NCBI RefSeq assembly: GCF_003402415.2
Contig: NZ_AP036014.1
Coordinates: 744,001 to 808,000, forward strand
Reading direction: 5' to 3'
DNA: 64,000 nt
From: Cupidesulfovibrio sp000226255
GTDB lineage: Bacteria; Desulfobacterota; Desulfovibrionia; Desulfovibrionales; Desulfovibrionaceae
This document shows positions 8,629 to 16,851 of this stretch, one piece after another (the first letter of the stretch is position 1; each line of letters opens with the position of its first letter). Below the pieces are notes generated by a model that was given only the letters and a program-made list of their open reading frames with translations, had not been told where the DNA came from and did no database searches. A program made the position numbers and the translations under genes.

Positions 8629-8946
8629 GCGCGGCATGACGTTGCGCACCTGCCGATGAAATACGCCTACCCCCCTTGTCACGCCGTGGTGGAGACGATA
8701 TTAATGGAATATTGGGGAAAAGGGCGCTGACGCTGCTGCGGCAAAGGCCGCGACGATCGGCGTGTCCCTTTTCCGCAGTGCCGGAAAGGCATGGCGGCAG
8801 AGTGTCGGGCATGCGCACAACATACCGGCAGAAATCATGTTTCGCACACGGTGTCGTCGCATCGGGGTTCCGGGGCGCGGTGGAGGCTCCGCAGCACACG
8901 ACATGCCCCGCACGGCCCAGGAATGCCATGTCCGACGGAGGTCCAC
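8629..8946. other. 318-base leader region of the HU-like gene
   Basis: This gap holds the candidate promoter at 8676-8704 and then about 240 bases of leader. A short TTTCCG/CGGAAA stem occurs near 8768-8788. No protein-like small frame was found. Confidence 0.5.
8676..8704 (+). promoter_or_regulatory. Sigma-70-like promoter of the HU-like gene
   Basis: TTGTCA (8676-8681) and TATTAA (8699-8704) are separated by 17 bases, close to the consensus TTGACA-17-TATAAT. The gene start is 243 bases downstream, so a long leader is implied if this promoter is used. Confidence 0.5.
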
Positions 8947-9222
8947 GTGAACAAGAGCGAACTGGTACGAGCGCTTGCCGAAGAGCATGAACTGCCTGTA
9001 GAGGACGCCACCACGGTGGTGAACACCTTCTTCGACTGCGTGCGCGACGCGTTGCTGGAAGGGGACCGCGTGGAGATACGCGGCTTCGGTTCGTTCAAGA
9101 TCAAGGGGTACCGGGGCTACAAGGGCCGCAACCCCAAGACCGGCGATTCCGTGGCGGTGCCGCCCAAGCGGCTGCCCGTGTTCCGTGCCGGGAAGGAACT
9201 GAAGGACATCCTGAACCCGTAA
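8947..9222 (+). CDS. HU/IHF-family DNA-binding protein
   Basis: A 91-residue nucleoid protein that bends DNA as a dimer. The sequence begins MNKSELVRALAE (GTG start) and contains the family signature GFGSFKIKGYRGYKGRNPKTG with the beta-arm and its Pro-region (VPPKRLPVFRAGKELKD). The GTG was chosen because GGAGG precedes it and because family proteins start at exactly this MNKSEL position. Whether it works as HU, or as one IHF subunit, cannot be told from sequence alone. It sits alone with its own promoter. Confidence 0.93.
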   Translation: MNKSELVRALAEEHELPVEDATTVVNTFFDCVRDALLEGDRVEIRGFGSFKIKGYRGYKGRNPKTGDSVAVPPKRLPVFRAGKELKDILNP

Positions 9223-9266
9223 CGGACAGGGTTTCCGGGCTTCATCGCGTTTCCGTGTGATGGTTG

Positions 9267-9287
9267 GGCGGCGCGTGGTGCGCCGCC
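9267..9287 (+). terminator. GC hairpin after the HU-like gene
   Basis: Perfect 8-base arms GGCGGCGC and GCGCCGCC flank a 5-base loop, 45 bases after the stop codon. No T-run follows, so this is a weak terminator candidate. Confidence 0.35.
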
Positions 9288-9322
9288 GCGGGCGGTTGCG
9301 CTGCCGGTCGGGGGGCTGGCCG

Positions 9323-9336
9323 CGCGAGCGCTCGCG
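9323..9336. promoter_or_regulatory. 14-base perfect palindrome upstream of cheD
   Basis: CGCGAGCGCTCGCG is an uninterrupted palindrome 83 bases before the cheD start. It could be an operator for a dimeric regulator or part of a stem. The GC-only composition raises the chance of coincidence. Confidence 0.3.
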
Positions 9337-9418
9337 TTTGGTTTGGGGCCGGACGGGGCCAGGACATTCATGACGTATCGGGATGCGTGCCGCCCGCGTG
9401 GCGGCACAGGGGGGAGAG

Positions 9419-10138
9419 ATGGACGAGGGCACGGACGACACACTCTACGGGCGCGGGGCATGCCCCATACCGGCCGTCATGCCGCGCGAACTGGCGGAGG
9501 AACGGCTGCGCCATCTGCACCTGCGCATCGGCGAGGGCATCGTGGCGCGGCGTCCGGCCATCATCGCCACGGTGCTCGGCTCGTGCGTGTCCGTCACGTT
9601 CTTTCACCGGCCCAGCGGCCTTGCGGGCATCTTTCACGCCATGCTGCCCACGGCCGAAGGCAGCCGCGACTACGACTGCAATCCCTGCAAGTACGTGGAT
9701 ACCGCCGTGGAGGCGGTGCTTGGCCACTTCACCCGCAAGGGCGTGCCCATCATCGAGATAGAGACCAAGCTGTTTGGCGGCGCGTTCAGCATGAACACCG
9801 AGGAAAAGTCGCAGGTGCGTTCGCTGGTGGACGTGGGCGGCCGCAACGTGCAGGTTGCCCGCGAGTTGCTGCGCACCAAGGGGCTGGTATTGTCCAGCGA
9901 GCACGTGATGGGCGAGCGCGGCCGCAAGCTGCTGTTCCACGCGGGCACCGGCGAGGTGTGGGTGAAGCTGCTGCGCCGCAGCCTGGCCGAACAGGCACGG
10001 GGCGCGGGGCGCAACGGCAGGGGAGCCAGGCCAGAACCGTCGGCGTGGTCGTATGACGCCCAGCCGGACCCGTGGACCGACCCCTTCGGGGTTGGCGAAT
10101 CGGGCGGCTCGGGCGAGCGGGGCGGCCAGTCCGGCTGA
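9419..10138 (+). CDS. cheD: Chemoreceptor glutamine deamidase CheD
   Basis: CheD deamidates glutamines in chemoreceptors and, in some bacteria, works with CheC in adaptation. The 239-residue protein shows the catalytic Cys56 in TVLGSCVSV and His73 in GIFHAMLP, plus the ETKLFGGAFSM segment. The family core ends near residue 185. The last 50 residues are a Gly/Arg/Pro-rich tail not found in short CheD proteins. GGGGAGAG directly precedes the ATG. No other chemotaxis gene is nearby, so the receptor and partner genes must lie elsewhere. Confidence 0.9.
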   Translation: MDEGTDDTLYGRGACPIPAVMPRELAEERLRHLHLRIGEGIVARRPAIIATVLGSCVSVTFFHRPSGLAGIFHAMLPTAEGSRDYDCNPCKYVDTAVEAVLGHFTRKGVPIIEIETKLFGGAFSMNTEEKSQVRSLVDVGGRNVQVARELLRTKGLVLSSEHVMGERGRKLLFHAGTGEVWVKLLRRSLAEQARGAGRNGRGARPEPSAWSYDAQPDPWTDPFGVGESGGSGERGGQSG

Positions 10139-10256
10139 TGCCGCCGGGGCGCCATTTGGCCGCGCGCCCGCGCACGCTGGCCTTGCCACCGGAAATGGGC
10201 TACGAGCGGGGCAGGAACCCCATCCCCATGCACCCGCACGCCGGACGCTCCGCCGC

Positions 10257-11099
10257 ATGAAGATCGTCTTCTGCATCGACGACAACCCCCGCTATCTGCT
10301 GATGATGCGTGCCGCCGTGCGTTCGCTGCGGCGTCTGCACGCCGACGCGCGCTGCGTGTGCGTGTACGGCGGTGCCAGCCCGGCGGTCATGGACGGGGTG
10401 CTGGCGGAGGGTGTGCAGCTTGTGCGGCACACCCCGGTCATCGGCGTGCATAACGCCCCGCGCGAATTCCACCGCTGCATCGGCGCGTTTCTGAAGCTGG
10501 AACTGGCCCTGCTGCCGGAACTGGCCGACGACGAGTACGTGCTGTACTGCGATTCCGACGTCTACTTCCATCAGCCCATTCTGGGCGATGCCGACGGCGC
10601 GGAGCACATCCGCCCGCCATACATGGCCATGGCACGCGAGGCCACCGCCCCCTTCCACCACGCCCACGAGCAGTTGGACTACGAATGGCGCGGCCGCCGC
10701 TACGTGGTGCCGCTGCCGTTTCCCATCTGGACCTTCAGCAGTGGGGTGGTGGTGTTCAACCTTGCCCGGCTGCGCAAGCACGACCACGTGCACAACTTTC
10801 TGGCCTTCTGCGTGCAGAACCTGCACCGCATCGGCAACCTGGACCAGTCGCTGCTGAACTACTTCTTCGGCAAGCGCATGACCAAGCTGGACCCTTCGTG
10901 GAACTGTCCGCCCTACCGGGCCGACGCGCTGGAGCGGGCGCGCATCGTGCACTTTCACGGGCCGAAGCCGTGGGACACCAGGCCGGCGCTGTGGAAGGAC
11001 CTGCGCATCAACCACTACATGGAATTCCGCCGCCGCTGGCTGGAACTGCTGACCCCGGAAGAGCGCGAACTGGCCGCCGCGTGGGAGGCGGCGGGGTAG
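10257..11099 (+). CDS. Glycosyltransferase, family-8-like
   Basis: A 280-residue GT-A fold protein. It starts MKIVFCIDDNPRYLLMMRAA and has the metal- and nucleotide-sugar-binding DSD (in YVLYCDSDVYFHQP, about residues 97-110), an FSSGVVVFNL segment and NLDQSLLNYFF, followed by HFHGPKPWD near the end. This order matches family 8 (LgtC/glycogenin-like) enzymes that transfer hexoses from UDP- or ADP-sugars. Acceptor and sugar are unknown. It lies 118 bases after cheD and has no glycan genes around it. Confidence 0.8.
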   Translation: MKIVFCIDDNPRYLLMMRAAVRSLRRLHADARCVCVYGGASPAVMDGVLAEGVQLVRHTPVIGVHNAPREFHRCIGAFLKLELALLPELADDEYVLYCDSDVYFHQPILGDADGAEHIRPPYMAMAREATAPFHHAHEQLDYEWRGRRYVVPLPFPIWTFSSGVVVFNLARLRKHDHVHNFLAFCVQNLHRIGNLDQSLLNYFFGKRMTKLDPSWNCPPYRADALERARIVHFHGPKPWDTRPALWKDLRINHYMEFRRRWLELLTPEERELAAAWEAAG

Positions 11100-11287
11100 C
11101 ATCCCACAGGGGACCTGCACGCGCGGAGCCGCATCATGCCGACCAGGCACGAAGTCGTCGCCCGGCAGGTCAGGCGATTCCCCCGATTTCAGGCTGCCCG
11201 TCCCGGTGCCTGGCCGCACGCCCCGGCGTCAGGTTGCATCTTCAAACGTCCCCCCCTGGCGTCTCGCCGTCCTGCCCGAACTTGCCG

Positions 11288-12310
11288 TCATTCGGGCAGG
11301 TGCCGGTACCACACGTTCATGCTTTCCAGCCCGCCGCCGATGTTGGTGTTGTTGTGCAGGGTGCCCGCCAGGGTGTACCCCGCCCGCGCGAACACCACGT
11401 TCATGGCGTGGCTTTCGGCACGGGCGATGGTGTAGGCGGTAAGGATGTCCATGCGGCGTACCCGCTCTTCCATGTGCCGCAACAGGCGCAGGGCGGCTCC
11501 CCGTCCGCGCGTCTCGGGCCGGGTGGCAAAGTCGGTCATCTCGGCGCAGCGCCACGCCATGTCCACCTCCGCCGAGGCGGCGGCCAGCAGATCGCCCCCT
11601 CCGGTCGGTCCGCAATCATGCCCGGGCAGGGCACCGTCGTCCGCAATGCCGTGGAACAGCACCCCTTCGGCCATGGATCGGGCAAGGTACGCCGGGTCGT
11701 GTACGGGAAAGGGATAGGTGGCGAAGGTGCCCGCGTACAGGCGGGCCAGCGCGGGGGCGTGGTTCGGACCCAATTCGACCACCCGCCACGTGTCCGGCTG
11801 CGTCCCCGGCGTTCCGCTGGCGGCGTCGGAAGGCGTACCGCCGTGCCGGGCGCAAGCCGCGCCTTGTTCCAGCCCGGCTCTCTTGGCATTGGCCAGGGCC
11901 AGCACCTCGCACAGCAGTCCGGGGCGGCGCGGCACGGCACGCGCGTCCCACAGGTGTCGTCCCATGAAGCATCCGGCCGTACGCCCACGGCACATTCCCG
12001 GCACGTAGGCCTCCACGGCAAAGCCTCGCTCCAGAAAACGATGCGCCGCGTGCTCCGGAACCCGCGCGAACAGCCGGGTGTAGCCGTGGCGTGCCGCCAG
12101 TTCCTCCATCCGGTCGATGACGCAGGCCATGCCGGAGAGGTCGGACTCATCCAGTTGCATCAGATAGACCCGGTCATTGAGCGGCCCGTGCTGGAGCAGC
12201 GAGCGCCCGTGGCGGATCACCTCGTCGGGCCGCGCCCTGTCCGGAACAGCCGTGTCCGGTGCCGCTCTGTCCGGGTGTGCCCGGACGGAATCCGCCGCAT
12301 CACGATGCAT
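11288..12310 (-). CDS. ablB: Beta-lysine N6-acetyltransferase
   Basis: Acetylates beta-lysine to N-epsilon-acetyl-beta-lysine, a compatible solute described in methanogens and in some bacteria. The C-terminal half is a GNAT domain (VDMAWRCAEMTDFATRPETRGRGAALRLL, given here only as positions about 225-255 of the protein), and the end carries the NNTNIGG...ESMNVWYRHL pattern characteristic of AblB. The N-terminal 30 residues are made of AxPDx pentapeptides encoded by the 15-base repeat at 12234-12278 and are not part of the family. The ATG at 12310 overlaps the end of the aminomutase gene by 11 bases; a GTG one codon earlier is possible. Confidence 0.85.
   Translation of the reverse strand: MHRDAADSVRAHPDRAAPDTAVPDRARPDEVIRHGRSLLQHGPLNDRVYLMQLDESDLSGMACVIDRMEELAARHGYTRLFARVPEHAAHRFLERGFAVEAYVPGMCRGRTAGCFMGRHLWDARAVPRRPGLLCEVLALANAKRAGLEQGAACARHGGTPSDAASGTPGTQPDTWRVVELGPNHAPALARLYAGTFATYPFPVHDPAYLARSMAEGVLFHGIADDGALPGHDCGPTGGGDLLAAASAEVDMAWRCAEMTDFATRPETRGRGAALRLLRHMEERVRRMDILTAYTIARAESHAMNVVFARAGYTLAGTLHNNTNIGGGLESMNVWYRHLPE
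12234..12278. repeat. 15-base tandem repeat in the 5' end of ablB
   Basis: Three 15-base units share the core TGTCCGG (GCCCTGTCCGGAACA, GCCGTGTCCGGTGCC, GCTCTGTCCGGGTGT). They encode Asp-Pro-rich pentapeptides at the AblB N terminus. The core resembles the reverse complement of the repeat at 3932-3976. Confidence 0.75.
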
Positions 12311-13631
12311 CACGCCTGCGCTCCATGCGTTCGTTGTCGGACGGGGTCAGGCTGCGGGTGTCGTCCCAGTCGGAGAGCAGCTTTTCCACGCCTACGGCAT
12401 GACCGGGCACGTCCCCGGCGTGCAGTTGCAGGGCGCAGTCGCCGCACCGCAGGTCACAGCGGGTCGGGGTGTAGTCGTCCGGTTCGTGATAGGTGGTGAT
12501 GACCCCTTCGTAGTTGCGCAGCACCACCTTGCCCGCGCCCCAGGCCACCACGTAGTTGGGCATGACCGGTATCTTGCCGCCCCCGCCGGGGGCGTCCACA
12601 ACGTAGGTGGGCACGGAAAAGCCGCTGCAATGGCCGCGCAGGCTTTCCATGATCTCTATGCCCTTGCCCACCGGGGTGCGGAAATGGGCCAGCCCTTCGG
12701 AAAGGTCGCACTGGTACAGGTAGTAGGGGCGCACCCGGTTGCGCACCAGCTTCAGGTTCAGGGCGCGGATAATCCGGGGGCAGTCGTTCACCCCGGCCAG
12801 CAGCACGGTCTGGTTGCCGAGCGGGATGCCCGCGTCGGCCAGGCGGCGCAGGGCGCGGCTGGCGTCGGGGGTGATTTCTCGCGGGTGATTGAAGTGGGTG
12901 TTCAGCCACAACGGGTGATGGGTGCGCAGCATGTCCACGAGGTCGCTGGTGATGCGGAAGGGTAGCACCACCGGCATGCGGGTGCCGATGCGCACCACCT
13001 CCACATGGTCGATGGATTCCACTTCGGTCAGCAGCCAGTCGAGCATGTCGTCGGACAGCATCAGCGGGTCGCCGCCGGACAGCAGCACGTCGCGCACCTG
13101 CGGGGTGTTGCGGATGTACTCCAGCCCCTGTTCCAGGTCGCCGCGCGAGGGAATGGAGTCCACGTCGCCCACCTTGCGTTTGCGGGTGCAGTGGCGGCAG
13201 TACATGGAGCAGGTGTTGCTGACGTGGAACAGCACCCGGTCCGGGTAGCGGTGGGTGATGCCGGGTGCCGGACTGTCGCTGTCCTCGTGCAAGGGGTCGG
13301 CCATGTCGTGGGGCCCCACCACCAGCTCGCCGGACGAGGGGAAGGATTGCAGGAACACCGGGTCGGTTGCGTGGTGTTCCGTGTCGATGAGCGACAGGTA
13401 GTAGGGCGTCACCGACATGGGAAAGCGTTCCAGCGTGCGTTGGTGCAACTGCCGCTGCTCGGGCGTGAAGCGTATGCCCAGAGCGCGCTCGAAATCGGCC
13501 ACGTTGCGCACGGCGTTGCGGATGTGCCAGCGCCAGTCGTGCCAGCGCGGGTCGTCGGTCATGTCGGCAAGCTGGGTCGCCGGGGCGGTTCGCAGAGTGC
13601 CGGGGTGGTGGTGTAACGCGGGTATGTTCAA
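12300..13631 (-). CDS. ablA: Lysine 2,3-aminomutase
   Basis: A radical-SAM, PLP-dependent enzyme that moves the alpha-amino group of L-lysine to the beta carbon, giving L-beta-lysine. The 443-residue protein has the 4Fe-4S motif CSMYCRHC (Cys141, Cys145, Cys148), the SGGDPL segment, Asp309 and Asp346 that bind the substrate amino group in the Clostridium enzyme, and PLP Lys353 in DAPGGGGKIP. A C-terminal Cys pair (RCDLRCGDCAL) probably binds zinc. The start is a TTG at 13631, chosen because AAAGGAGG stands 6 bases upstream and no ATG is suitable. It is followed by ablB with overlap, and together they define the N-acetyl-beta-lysine pathway. Confidence 0.93.
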   Translation of the reverse strand: MNIPALHHHPGTLRTAPATQLADMTDDPRWHDWRWHIRNAVRNVADFERALGIRFTPEQRQLHQRTLERFPMSVTPYYLSLIDTEHHATDPVFLQSFPSSGELVVGPHDMADPLHEDSDSPAPGITHRYPDRVLFHVSNTCSMYCRHCTRKRKVGDVDSIPSRGDLEQGLEYIRNTPQVRDVLLSGGDPLMLSDDMLDWLLTEVESIDHVEVVRIGTRMPVVLPFRITSDLVDMLRTHHPLWLNTHFNHPREITPDASRALRRLADAGIPLGNQTVLLAGVNDCPRIIRALNLKLVRNRVRPYYLYQCDLSEGLAHFRTPVGKGIEIMESLRGHCSGFSVPTYVVDAPGGGGKIPVMPNYVVAWGAGKVVLRNYEGVITTYHEPDDYTPTRCDLRCGDCALQLHAGDVPGHAVGVEKLLSDWDDTRSLTPSDNERMERRRDAS

Positions 13632-13790
13632 GGAAGCCTCCTTTGCCAGGGGTGAATGAGCCGGATGCGCCCGATGTGCCCCGCCCGGAGTACGTGAGTC
13701 CATGGCCTGCTGCGGATGCGCCCGATGCATGGGGCCGGGCCGGGGCGTGACGGGCGGGCCGGGTGCAAGGCCGGGTGCTAAAAGGGCCAG

Positions 13791-14564
13791 CTAAAGGATC
13801 TGCCCCAGAAAGCGGCGGGTGCGTTCCATGGCGGGTTCGTCGAATATCTGCTCGGGCGGCCCCATCTCCACGATGGCCCCTTCGTCCATGTAGGCAACAA
13901 CGTCCGCCACCTCCCGCGCGAAGCCCATTTCGTGGGTCACCACCATCATGGTGGTGCCTTCGTCGGCCAGCCCGCGCATGACGGCCAGCACCTCGCCCAC
14001 CAGTTCCGGGTCCAGGGCCGATGTGGGTTCGTCGAACAGCATCACCTCGGGCTGCATGGCCAGCGCGCGGGCAATGGCCACGCGCTGCTTCTGCCCGCCG
14101 GAAAGGGTTGCGGGATAGGCGTCGGCCTTGTCGGCCAGCCCCACGCGGTCCAGTAGTCCCAGCGCCATGTCGGTGGCCTGTGCCGGGGGCATGCCGCGCA
14201 CCTGGGTTGGACCCTCCATGACGTTGCCAAGTGCGGTCATGTGCGGGAACAGGTGAAAGTGCTGGAACACCATGCCCACGCGGGCACGCAGGGCGTTGAT
14301 GTAGCGTTCGTCGCCGCGCACGGGTTCGCCCGAGATGCGGATATCGCCTTCGTCATGGGTTTCCAGGCGGTTCACGCAGCGCAGCAGGGTGCTTTTGCCG
14401 GAGCCGCTGGCGCCGATCAGCACCACCACGTCGGACGGCATGACCTGCAGGTCCACGCCGCGCAGTACGTGGGTGTCGCCGAACCACTTGTGCAGCCCCT
14501 GAATGTCGATGACGGGCGTTGTGCCGGTTATGCTCGATGGGTCTGATGTGGCGGTATCGTTCAT
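13791..14564 (-). CDS. Polar amino-acid ABC transporter, ATP-binding protein
   Basis: A 257-residue ATPase of the GlnQ/HisP/ArtP type that powers uptake across the inner membrane. Walker A is GASGSGKST (about residues 51-59), the signature is LSGGQKQR, Walker B is VMLFDEPTSALDPE and the switch His is in VVTHEMGFA. AAAGGAGGCACC precedes the ATG. It follows the permease gene by 70 bases and precedes the lysine aminomutase gene by 159 bases on the same strand, which suggests lysine or a related cation as substrate. That link is inferred from position only. Confidence 0.9.
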   Translation of the reverse strand: MNDTATSDPSSITGTTPVIDIQGLHKWFGDTHVLRGVDLQVMPSDVVVLIGASGSGKSTLLRCVNRLETHDEGDIRISGEPVRGDERYINALRARVGMVFQHFHLFPHMTALGNVMEGPTQVRGMPPAQATDMALGLLDRVGLADKADAYPATLSGGQKQRVAIARALAMQPEVMLFDEPTSALDPELVGEVLAVMRGLADEGTTMMVVTHEMGFAREVADVVAYMDEGAIVEMGPPEQIFDEPAMERTRRFLGQIL

Positions 14565-14634
14565 GGTGCCTCCTTTCGGGGCCTGCGCCGTGTCGTGTGC
14601 GAGGGGGGCGGATGCGGCATCGCCGGATGCCGCC

Positions 14635-15291
14635 TCAGGCCCCGGACACGCCAAGACGCGCCTCCAGCCTGCCCAGCAGCCAGCTGAACAGGGCAGTGTA
14701 GAACAGGTAGAACATGGCGGCCACGGCCAGCATTTCCATCATCAGGAAGTTGGACGAGGCCAGCTGTTGCGCCTTCAGCAAGAGTTCGTTGATGGTGATG
14801 GTGCTGGCCAGCGACGAATCCTTGAGGGCAATGATGAACTGGTTGCCCAGCGCGGGAATGGCCCGCCGCAGCGCCTGCGGCAGCACGATGCGCACCATGG
14901 CCCGGTGCCGGGTCATGCCCAGGCTGCGGGCGGCCTCCATCTGCCCGGCGGCAATGGAGATTATGGACCCCCGGAAGATTTCGGCCACGTAAGCCCCGTT
15001 ATGGATGCCCAGCGCCAGCACGGCAGAGGTCAGCGCGCTGAAGCCCGCCAGTCCGCGCAGGCCGAAGTAGATGAACAGCAGTTGCAGCAGCAGCGGCGTG
15101 CCCCGGATAAGGTAGATGTAGGCGCGCATGGGCAGTTGCAGCCACCACCGGCCGGACAGGCGCAGCAGTGCGGCGGCCAGCCCCAGTGCCGTGCCCAGCA
15201 GGATGCCCAGCACGGTGATTTCGATGGTCATCCACGCGGCGGGCAGGAAGTAGGGCAGGTAATGGGCCACTGCGTTCAGGTCGAAGTTCAT
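14635..15291 (-). CDS. Polar amino-acid ABC transporter, permease
   Basis: A 218-residue inner-membrane permease of the HisM/GlnP family with about five hydrophobic segments. The ATPase-contacting EAA loop is visible as EAARSLGMTRHRAMVRIVLP, followed by QALRRAIPALGNQFI. GGGAGG lies 8 bases before the ATG. Only one permease gene is present, so a homodimer is expected. It stands between the binding-protein gene and the ATPase gene, in one direction. Confidence 0.9.
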   Translation of the reverse strand: MNFDLNAVAHYLPYFLPAAWMTIEITVLGILLGTALGLAAALLRLSGRWWLQLPMRAYIYLIRGTPLLLQLLFIYFGLRGLAGFSALTSAVLALGIHNGAYVAEIFRGSIISIAAGQMEAARSLGMTRHRAMVRIVLPQALRRAIPALGNQFIIALKDSSLASTITINELLLKAQQLASSNFLMMEMLAVAAMFYLFYTALFSWLLGRLEARLGVSGA

Positions 15292-15460
15292 GGTTCCTGC
15301 CTCCCGTATCCGGCGGTTGCGGCATCAGGGATGGTGGGGATGGGGCGAGCGGGGCGGGGAACGCGGGCCGCGGCGTCGCGCCGGGGGTGACGCCAGCCAT
15401 GGTGATGGTCATGGGGCCGACCGTCCCGTCGGACGCCACGGCGCGCGCGCTCCGCCCGGC

Positions 15461-16288
15461 CTACCGTTTGGTGATGTCGCTGTGCAGCCATTTTTCGCTG
15501 AGCTTCGTCAGGGTTCCATCGGCGTGCATGGCGGCAAGGATGCGGTCCACTTCTGCCCGCAGGGTGTCGTCGCCCTTGCGGAAGGCCACGGCGATGTCCT
15601 CGCTGCGCAGCGGCGAACCCAGCGCCACCACGTCGAACTTGCCGCCCTGCATGGCGGTGACGCCCACCACGCGGTCGGTGATCACCCCGTCCACCACGCC
15701 GGTGGAAAGTTCCATCAGGGTCTGGTTGTCGTCCTTGTACAGGCGCACCTCACCCGCGCCGAGGGCCTTGGCGTCGTCGGCGAAGGTGGTGCCGGTGACC
15801 ACCCCGATGGTCTTGCCAGCAAGGCCGGCGGGCGTGGCGAACGGCGCGCCCTTGCGCACCATGAGTTGCGCGCCCGAGTAGTAGTAGGGCGTGGAGAAAT
15901 CGACGACCTTGCCGCGCTCTGCCGTCACGGCCATGCTGCCCAGAATGCCGTCGTACGCGCCGGAGCGCAGCCCCTCGATGATGCCGCTCCAATCCGTGGT
16001 GACCGGGGCCGAGGTGACGCCAAGGCGTTTGGCCACCTCGGCGGCCACGTCCACGTCGAAGCCGGTAAGGGTGTTGGTGGTGTCGTAGAAGTTGAAGGGC
16101 GGATAGCCGCCGCTCATGGCGAAGCTGATCTTTCCTGCCTTTTTTACCCGTTCCAGCCCGGTGGGCGGGGGGCTGGAACAGGCCGTGAGGGCCAGCACCA
16201 GCAGGGCCAGCAGCGAGATCAGGGAGAACAGTCGCGGCAGCGGCGATGGGCCGGGCCGCAGGAGCGCCGCCTGGGTGGGAATGTTCAT
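15461..16288 (-). CDS. Amino-acid ABC transporter, lipoprotein substrate-binding protein
   Basis: A 275-residue periplasmic binding protein of solute-binding family 3. The signal peptide ends in the lipobox LTAC, with Cys37 as lipidation site, so the mature protein is membrane-anchored. The type II fold motifs GYPPFNFYD, GFDVDVAAEVAKRLG, WSGIIEGLRSGAYDGILG and VVDGVITDR are present. The GFDVDVA/RLG pattern is typical of receptors for basic and polar amino acids. AAAGGAGCATTC precedes the ATG. It is the first gene of the importer-aminomutase run, and its 5' region carries the inverted repeat at 16500-16535. Confidence 0.9.
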   Translation of the reverse strand: MNIPTQAALLRPGPSPLPRLFSLISLLALLVLALTACSSPPPTGLERVKKAGKISFAMSGGYPPFNFYDTTNTLTGFDVDVAAEVAKRLGVTSAPVTTDWSGIIEGLRSGAYDGILGSMAVTAERGKVVDFSTPYYYSGAQLMVRKGAPFATPAGLAGKTIGVVTGTTFADDAKALGAGEVRLYKDDNQTLMELSTGVVDGVITDRVVGVTAMQGGKFDVVALGSPLRSEDIAVAFRKGDDTLRAEVDRILAAMHADGTLTKLSEKWLHSDITKR

Positions 16289-16499
16289 GAATGCTCCTTT
16301 GTTGATGGTGATTGGATGGTTGGAGCGGAAATGGCGTGTGTGATGCACGCAGTGCCGCATTGATGGCGTGGTAATGACGATGGCATGGACTGCATAGCCG
16401 CGACGCACGTTTGCCGGATGGTCACCGATGCTTGGTTGCAGCGTGCGTATTTGTGGGAATTTTTTCTGAGTGCTGCGGCGTGAATGGAGAACAGTGTCG

Positions 16500-16535
16500 C
16501 ATCATGTCGCAATGCTGGCATGGTGCGACATGATG
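16500..16535. promoter_or_regulatory. Perfect 12-base inverted repeat, candidate operator
   Basis: CATCATGTCGCA (16500-16511) and TGCGACATGATG (16524-16535) are exact reverse complements with a 12-base spacer. The site lies about 212 bases upstream of the binding-protein gene. Neither side has a T-run, so an operator for a dimeric regulator is more likely than a terminator. Confidence 0.5.
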
Positions 16536-16753
16536 GGCAAGAGGGGGATATGGGTTACGTGTCGGGTATGGCGGCGTACCCGATGGGGAGGGTGCTTTCG
16601 CTGCTGCGGGGGCATGTGCGACGGAAGGCCGGGGGGATTTAGCCGGACGGAGCGGACGGGGAAGGGGCGTGGGCCGGAGCGGGACAGGCGGGACAGGGCG
16701 GGCGGGGTGTGGCGCAGCGGGCGCACCGGTCCTGGTGGGCGTGCCCGCTTTGT

Positions 16754-16798
16754 CAGTCTTGCCAGTCTTGCCGGTTTGGTCAGTCTGGCCAGTCGGGG
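16754..16798. repeat. 9-base CAGTCTTGC microrepeat
   Basis: Five imperfect 9-base units (CAGTCTTGC, CAGTCTTGC, CGGTTTGGT, CAGTCTGGC, CAGTCGGGG) lie just after the stop of the LuxR-type regulator. A related repeat is found inside that gene at about 17574-17645. Confidence 0.6.
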
Positions 16799-16851
16799 CG
16801 GGCGCAACAGACGCCAGGTAAGGGAGGGGCAGCGGCGTGAGGGACCCGGCC

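Larger units (their letters stand above)
16289..16851. other. 563-base gene-free region upstream of the importer/ablAB run
   Basis: This region carries the perfect inverted repeat at 16500-16535, an AT-rich patch near 16450-16465, G-rich microrepeats at 16640-16720 and the 9-base repeat at 16754-16798. A promoter for the transport genes must lie here if they form a unit, but no convincing -35/-10 pair was found. Long frames crossing it look non-coding. Confidence 0.55.

Noticed and set aside
6960..8639. Long frame through the spacer 7034-7566 into the YdjM-like gene
   Set aside because: The spacer part reads as Pro/Arg/Ser-rich nonsense. The real gene starts at 7567 with a good ribosome site.
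10074..10097. CCGACCCC/GGGGTTGG hairpin
   Set aside because: It lies within the cheD reading frame, about 40 bases before its stop, and has no T-run, so it was not listed as a terminator.
16289..16500. Lysine riboswitch upstream of the importer/ablAB run
   Set aside because: The conserved lysine-riboswitch core elements could not be recognised; only the inverted repeat at 16500-16535 is clear.
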